From Bacteroidales bacterium (GTDB lineage Bacteria; Bacteroidota; Bacteroidia; Bacteroidales; F082), in assembly GCA_017616675.1 (NCBI GenBank), contig JAFZXR010000034.1, forward strand, positions 1 through 8,856: 8,856 nucleotides of DNA. Reading direction: 5' to 3'. This document shows, piece by piece, positions 5,340 to 8,856 of this stretch. The notes beneath the pieces were generated by a model. That model was not told where the DNA came from. It did not search any database and saw only the letters and a list, made by a program, of their open reading frames with translations. How positions within the stretch are numbered: the stretch's first letter is position 1; every line of letters begins with the position of its first letter. The position numbers and the translations under genes are program-made.

Positions 5340-7220
5340 ATGAAAAAAACATTATTATTTGCTATTTGTTTGATCATCAGTCAGTTATCAATTGCTCAAT
5401 ATAAGCCGGCGGGCGACAGTCTTAAGACACGTTGGGCTGCAGAGGTTACACCTGAAAATGTTTGGCAAGAGTATCCGCGTCCGCAAATGACGCGTCCTGA
5501 TTGGTTGAACCTGAATGGATTATGGGATTATGCTATTCGCTCGAAAGATGTAAATAGTATTGATGAGATTTTTGTTGATCAGTTGGATGGAAAGATTCTG
5601 GTTCCTTTCTGTGTCGAATCCGCACTGTCTGGAGTGCAGAAATACGTTGGGAAAGATAATGTGCTATGGTATCAGCGGGAATTTGAGGTCCCGAAATCAT
5701 GGAAAGGGAAACATGTTATTCTTCATTTCGGTGCTGTCGATTGGAAGTGTGATGTGTGGGTCAATGACATAAAAGTAGGTTCGCACACTGGCGGTTACAC
5801 TCCGTTTAGCATGGACATTACTCAAGTTTTGAAAAAGAAAGGTAATGTGTTGAAAGTGCGTGTTTGGGACCCGACAGATCAGGGCGAGCAGCCATGCGGA
5901 AAGCAGCATGTGAAACCTCATGGAATCTGGTACACTCCAGTGACTGGAATCTGGCAGACGGTATGGTTAGAGCCTGTCAATGAGAACCATATTGTTGATT
6001 TGAAAATCGTGCCTGATATTGATAATCGGACAGTTACAGTGATTCCTAAAATTGTCAACGCATCCCATGATATTCTAGTGGAAGTTGTTGTATTAGAAAA
6101 GAAAATGTTAAGTGCGTCCAATCCTAATGTAAGGATAAGTGTAGACGAAAATATGTGTTGGATATATGAACCTGTAAAATCAATTAATGGAGAGTCTGTT
6201 GAGTTTCAGTTTACAGATGATTTGCATCTCTGGTCACCTGATGATCCATTCTTGTATGATTTGGAAGTGACTCTATATCAAGGGGATAAGGTTGTTGACA
6301 AGGTTGAAAGTTATTTTGCGATGCGTAAGTTCAACACTGCGAAAGACGAGAACGGCATTGTGCGTCTGATGCTCAACAACGAGCCGATTTTTATGTTCGG
6401 TCCGCTCGATCAAGGCTGGTGGTGCGACGGCCTCTACACCGCTCCGTGCGACGAGGCACTCGCTTACGATGTCCAGAAAACCAAGGACTTTGGCTTTAAC
6501 ATGATTAGAAAGCACGTTAAGGTCGAGCCAGCCAGATGGTACTACCATTGCGACCGCTTGGGAGTCATCGTCTGGCAGGATATGCCGTCGGGCGGTCGCG
6601 GTCCGGGCTGGGTGACAGACCGTTACTTTGACGGAGCTTTGAGTCGCAGAACAGCCGAATCTGAAGCCACTTACAAAAAAGAATGGAAAGAAATCATCGA
6701 TTATCTCTATTCGGTGCCTTCGATTGGCGTCTGGGTGCCGTTCAACGAGTCGTGGGGACAGTTTAAAACCCCAGAAATCGTAGAGTGGACGAAGAGTTAT
6801 GACCCGTCAAGGCTTGTAAATCCTGCTTCGGGCGGCAATCACTATCCAGTGGGCGATATCCTTGATATCCACAACTATCCTGATCCGGAAATGTATTTCT
6901 ACGATGCCGGCAGAGCCAATGTTTTGGGCGAATATGGCGGAATAGGCAGAAAAGTCGAGGGCCACACCTGGGTTCCGTCGACAGGTTGGGGATATGTTGA
7001 ATATGATTCCGAAGAAAAAGTCACTGACACTTACGTGGAATACGCCAACAAGCTGTTAAACCTTATTCCACGCGGCTTCTCGGCGGCTGTCTACACCCAG
7101 ACCACCGACTGTGAGGTCGAGCTCAACGGCTTGATGACCTACGATAGGGAAGTGGTGAAGCTCAACGAGCAGCGGATTCGCGAGATAAACCAAAAGATTT
7201 CCAATTACTTTAAGAAATAA
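5340..7220 (+). CDS. Secreted glycoside hydrolase family 2 enzyme (beta-galactosidase/beta-glucuronidase-like)
   Basis: A 626-residue GH2 protein with a signal peptide cleaved after S-I-A (residue 19), so periplasmic or outside the cell. Domains: jelly-roll sugar-binding domain about 45-215 (N-L-N-G-L-W near 57-62, P-F-C-V-E-S at 89-94, H-T-G-G-Y-T-P-F at 149-156); an Ig-like domain about 216-325; a TIM barrel from A-M-R (327-329) to the end. The acid/base is Glu470 in F-N-E-S-W and the likely nucleophile is Glu531 in L-G-E-Y-G-G, so both catalytic residues are present. It lacks the extra C-terminal domains of long beta-galactosidases such as LacZ. Substrate cannot be told from sequence. It starts 3 nt after the DUF2490 gene and closes the operon at a strong terminator. 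Base composition rises sharply at the Ig/TIM boundary (near 6320), from about 36% to 56% GC by hand count. Confidence 0.92.
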   Translation: MKKTLLFAICLIISQLSIAQYKPAGDSLKTRWAAEVTPENVWQEYPRPQMTRPDWLNLNGLWDYAIRSKDVNSIDEIFVDQLDGKILVPFCVESALSGVQKYVGKDNVLWYQREFEVPKSWKGKHVILHFGAVDWKCDVWVNDIKVGSHTGGYTPFSMDITQVLKKKGNVLKVRVWDPTDQGEQPCGKQHVKPHGIWYTPVTGIWQTVWLEPVNENHIVDLKIVPDIDNRTVTVIPKIVNASHDILVEVVVLEKKMLSASNPNVRISVDENMCWIYEPVKSINGESVEFQFTDDLHLWSPDDPFLYDLEVTLYQGDKVVDKVESYFAMRKFNTAKDENGIVRLMLNNEPIFMFGPLDQGWWCDGLYTAPCDEALAYDVQKTKDFGFNMIRKHVKVEPARWYYHCDRLGVIVWQDMPSGGRGPGWVTDRYFDGALSRRTAESEATYKKEWKEIIDYLYSVPSIGVWVPFNESWGQFKTPEIVEWTKSYDPSRLVNPASGGNHYPVGDILDIHNYPDPEMYFYDAGRANVLGEYGGIGRKVEGHTWVPSTGWGYVEYDSEEKVTDTYVEYANKLLNLIPRGFSAAVYTQTTDCEVELNGLMTYDREVVKLNEQRIREINQKISNYFKK

Positions 7221-7250
7221 AAAATGGACGGTGTTTTGCCGTCCATTTTT
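7221..7250. terminator. Bidirectional rho-independent terminator
   Basis: The stem is a perfect 11-bp inverted repeat, 7221-7231 against 7239-7249, with a 7-nt loop (TGTTTTG). It starts directly after the GH2 stop. T residues at 7246-7250 serve the + strand transcript, and the A run at 7219-7224 gives a T run on the minus strand, so the same hairpin can also end the convergent ferredoxin transcript, whose stop is at 7275. Confidence 0.9.
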
Positions 7251-7274
7251 AAATTAACAACCTGTGTTAATCTA

Positions 7275-7442
7275 TTAGTCCTCAACGATAGCTTCGTTAG
7301 GGCAAACGCTAGCGCATGTGCCGCATGAAACGCAGTTATCAGCGTTGATTGAATAGATGCTACCTTCTGAAATAGCGCCGACTGGGCACTCGTCGATGCA
7401 AGTACCGCAAGCTACACAGCTGTCCAAAATTTTGTATGCCAT
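7275..7442 (-). CDS. 2[4Fe-4S] ferredoxin, clostridial type
   Basis: A 55-residue ferredoxin, the classic length. It has two full cluster motifs of form CxxCxxCxxxCP: Cys9, 12, 15, 19 and Cys37, 40, 43, 47. By the fold's usual pairing the first three cysteines of one motif and the last of the other bind each cluster. It carries low-potential electrons in the cytosol, for example for oxoacid oxidoreductases, hydrogenases or reductive steps of anaerobic metabolism. The start is the ATG at 7442 (M-A-Y-K), as in related proteins. The frame stays open further upstream, to 7523, but that part overlaps the promoter box and encodes an unlikely extension. The gene faces away from korA and shares its promoter region; KorA's enzyme is a plausible partner. 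The acidic C-terminal end (V-E-D) is typical. Confidence 0.95.
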   Translation of the reverse strand: MAYKILDSCVACGTCIDECPVGAISEGSIYSINADNCVSCGTCASVCPNEAIVED

Positions 7443-7467
7443 AATATTATAGTTTAGAAAATTTTTG

Positions 7468-7475
7468 CAAAGATA
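7468..7475 (-). promoter_or_regulatory. Predicted Bacteroidetes -7 promoter box for the ferredoxin gene
   Basis: On the minus strand this reads TATCTTTG, an exact match to the Bacteroidetes -7 consensus TAnnTTTG. It lies 25 nt upstream of the ferredoxin ATG, giving a short leader of about 20 nt. No clear TTTG-like -33 box was seen upstream. The match shows why the shorter ferredoxin start is preferred: a longer protein would begin upstream of its own promoter. Confidence 0.6.
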
Positions 7476-7515
7476 TGGGTTTTTCCAATACATAATAACA
7501 TTTTTGAAAAATATT

Positions 7516-7529
7516 TTTTTCATGAAAAA
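7516..7529. repeat. 14-bp perfect palindrome in the divergent promoter region
   Basis: TTTTTCATGAAAAA reads the same on both strands. A second AT palindrome, AAAAATATTTTT, lies next to it at 7507-7518. Both fall upstream of the -7 boxes of the ferredoxin and korA promoters, where a shared regulator could bind. The region is very AT-rich, so such palindromes can arise by chance. Confidence 0.3.
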
Positions 7530-7568
7530 TTTCCCTCAATTTTATTTTTTTATATAAAAATATATACG

Positions 7569-7576
7569 TAACTTTG
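7569..7576 (+). promoter_or_regulatory. Predicted Bacteroidetes -7 promoter box for korA
   Basis: TAACTTTG is an exact match to TAnnTTTG. It sits 81 nt upstream of the korA ATG, so the leader would be about 75 nt. The sequence upstream (7530-7568) is almost pure A and T, with a T run at 7545-7551 where a -33 box would fall but no clean TTTG. The leader is AT-rich with no Shine-Dalgarno site, as is usual in this phylum. Confidence 0.68.
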
Positions 7577-7657
7577 CAGAAAATTTGGGAGAGTATCCCT
7601 ACGGATGAGAAATATTATCTAAGTAATTAAAATACAATAAATTAAATTCAATTTCCT

Positions 7658-8856
7658 ATGGCTAACAGATCAAAAGTTGTAGAACTTGAACACGTTGTCA
7701 TTCGTTTTGCGGGTGACTCTGGCGACGGTATGCAGCTGACAGGAAACCTGTTTTCCGATTCAACAGCTCTGGCAGGCAACGACTTTGCCACGTTCCCAGA
7801 CTATCCGGGTGAGATTCGTCCACCACAAGGCACTGTGTCAGGTGTTTCAGGATTCCAAGTCCACTTCGGACATAAACCAGTCCACACCACCGGTGACCTT
7901 TGCGACGTGCTCGTAGCAATGAACCCGGCCTCCATCAAGGCTAACATGCGCTGGCTCAAACCTGGCACCACAATCATCTTCGATATCGACTCGATGAACG
8001 ACAAAGCTCTCGAGAAAGCCGGATACACGACCGACCCGACACAAGATGACACCCTCAGCCAGTATAAAGTCGTCAAAGCTCCTATCACATCGATGACACT
8101 CGAGGCTTTGAAAGACTTCGGTTGGGACCGCAAGGCTATGCTCAAGTCAAAGAATATGTTCGCTCTCGGCATCGTGATGTATCTCTTCAACCGCGACATC
8201 ACTCTCCTGAACGCATATTTCAACAATAAATTCAAAAACAAACCAGAAGTCATCAAAGCTAACCAGACTGTCGTCGCAGCAGGTTACAGCTACGCTGACA
8301 CAATGGAAATCTTCGCCAACACATATCGTATCGAGCCGGCTAACCTCGCTAAAGGCAAATACCGTGACATCACAGGTAACGTCGCTACAGCATGGGGCTT
8401 GATGGCTGCAGCAGAGCGTTCTGGCCGTCAGATTTTCTGCGGTTCATATCCTATCACTCCTGCTACAGATATCCTCGCAGAGTTGGTGAAATATAAAAAC
8501 TTAAAGGTAAAAGCTTTCCAGGCTGAAGACGAGATTGCAGGTATCTGCTCATCACTCGGTGCATCATTCGCTGGTTGCCTCGCAGTGACAACAACATCAG
8601 GTCCTGGTCTTTCACTGAAGTCAGAAGCCCTCGGTCTCGCCGTGATGACAGAGCTTCCACTCGTCGTCGTCGACGTACAGCGTGGCGGCCCTTCAACAGG
8701 TCTTCCAACCAAGTCGGAGCAGAGCGACCTCATGCAGGCTCTCTACGGACGTAACGGTGATGCTCCTCTTATCGTCTTGGCAGCACGCAGCTCAGCTGAC
8801 TGCTTCTATTCAGCATACGAAGCCGCTAAGCTCGCAATGGAGCACATGACACCTGT
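7658..8856 (+). CDS. korA: 2-oxoacid:ferredoxin oxidoreductase subunit alpha (2-oxoglutarate type, 3' partial)
   Basis: The frame is open from the ATG at 7658 to the window's edge, 399 complete codons of a protein usually near 615. The enzyme oxidatively decarboxylates a 2-oxoacid such as 2-oxoglutarate to its acyl-CoA and passes electrons to ferredoxin; in Bacteroidales it can also run in reverse to carboxylate succinyl-CoA. Domains in order: an N-terminal gamma-type domain with G-D-S-G-D-G at 19-24, then the alpha (pyrimidine-binding) domain with G-S-Y-P-I-T-P at 262-268 and S-G-P-G-L-S-L-K. The R-G-G-P-S-T-G-L-P-T-K segment is typical of KorA with fused gamma and alpha parts. The thiamine-diphosphate-binding KorB subunit should follow outside the window. 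Codons end mostly in C, suggesting high expression. The substrate (2-oxoglutarate versus another oxoacid) is inferred from family resemblance. Confidence 0.95.
   Translation, partial: MANRSKVVELEHVVIRFAGDSGDGMQLTGNLFSDSTALAGNDFATFPDYPGEIRPPQGTVSGVSGFQVHFGHKPVHTTGDLCDVLVAMNPASIKANMRWLKPGTTIIFDIDSMNDKALEKAGYTTDPTQDDTLSQYKVVKAPITSMTLEALKDFGWDRKAMLKSKNMFALGIVMYLFNRDITLLNAYFNNKFKNKPEVIKANQTVVAAGYSYADTMEIFANTYRIEPANLAKGKYRDITGNVATAWGLMAAAERSGRQIFCGSYPITPATDILAELVKYKNLKVKAFQAEDEIAGICSSLGASFAGCLAVTTTSGPGLSLKSEALGLAVMTELPLVVVDVQRGGPSTGLPTKSEQSDLMQALYGRNGDAPLIVLAARSSADCFYSAYEAAKLAMEHMTP

Noticed and set aside
7443..7523. N-terminal extension of the ferredoxin to 7523
   Set aside because: The extra 27 residues are low-complexity Lys/Phe/Asn, overlap the -7 box, and would make the protein longer than the 55-residue family norm.
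7605..7622. Five-codon upstream frame in the korA leader (ATG AGA ... TAA)
   Set aside because: Too short and without a ribosome site or special codons; likely chance.
7801..8256. 151-codon minus-strand frame
   Set aside because: Antisense to korA, whose translation matches its family throughout; codon bias of korA explains the open antisense frame.
1..8856. CRISPR arrays, tRNA or rRNA genes, insertion sequences, attachment sites
   Set aside because: No spaced direct repeats, cloverleaf-like sequences, transposase frames or terminal inverted repeats were seen.

Overview
The window looks like a piece of a Bacteroidales (Bacteroidota) chromosome. Three things point there: promoters with the phylum's TAnnTTTG -7 box, few Shine-Dalgarno sites, and a gene set typical of gut Bacteroidales (bacterial serine palmitoyltransferase, DUF2490 outer-membrane barrel, secreted GH2 enzyme, KorA with a 55-residue ferredoxin). 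The genus cannot be fixed by reading. Both ends are cut inside genes: the spt-like gene lacks its 5' part and korA lacks its 3' part.

Layout. Positions 2-7220 form one run of nine + strand genes with almost no space between them (gaps of 1, 5, 11, 24, -1, -35, -1 and 3 nt). It ends at a strong, apparently bidirectional hairpin terminator at 7221-7250. In order the genes are: serine palmitoyltransferase (partial), a short-chain dehydrogenase likely to be the matching 3-ketosphinganine reductase, a MarR-type regulator, a lipoprotein with two Cna-B/prealbumin-like repeats, a small secreted protein with YD/MORN-like strands, a VTC-type polyphosphate polymerase, a DUF4956 membrane protein, a DUF2490 outer-membrane barrel, and a secreted GH2 glycosidase. 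Beyond the terminator, a minus-strand 2[4Fe-4S] ferredoxin and a plus-strand 2-oxoacid:ferredoxin oxidoreductase alpha subunit diverge from a shared 215-nt AT-rich promoter region.

How the genes may work together. The first two genes would make the sphingoid base of the cell's sphingolipids. The VTC, DUF4956 and DUF2490 genes overlap by a few bases and fall in the cytosol, inner membrane and outer membrane respectively. They read as a possible cross-envelope system that makes and moves polyphosphate or a similar polyanion, with the lipoprotein, small secreted protein and GH2 enzyme as envelope accessories and MarR as a local regulator. The link between sphingolipid synthesis and this cassette is the most unusual point; it rests on gene order only. 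The ferredoxin and KorA form a separate anaerobic central-metabolism unit.

Base composition is uneven. marR is about 35% GC next to an SDR stretch of about 56%. The GH2 gene jumps from about 36% to 56% GC at its domain boundary. No RNA genes, insertion sequences, CRISPR arrays or attachment sites were seen.
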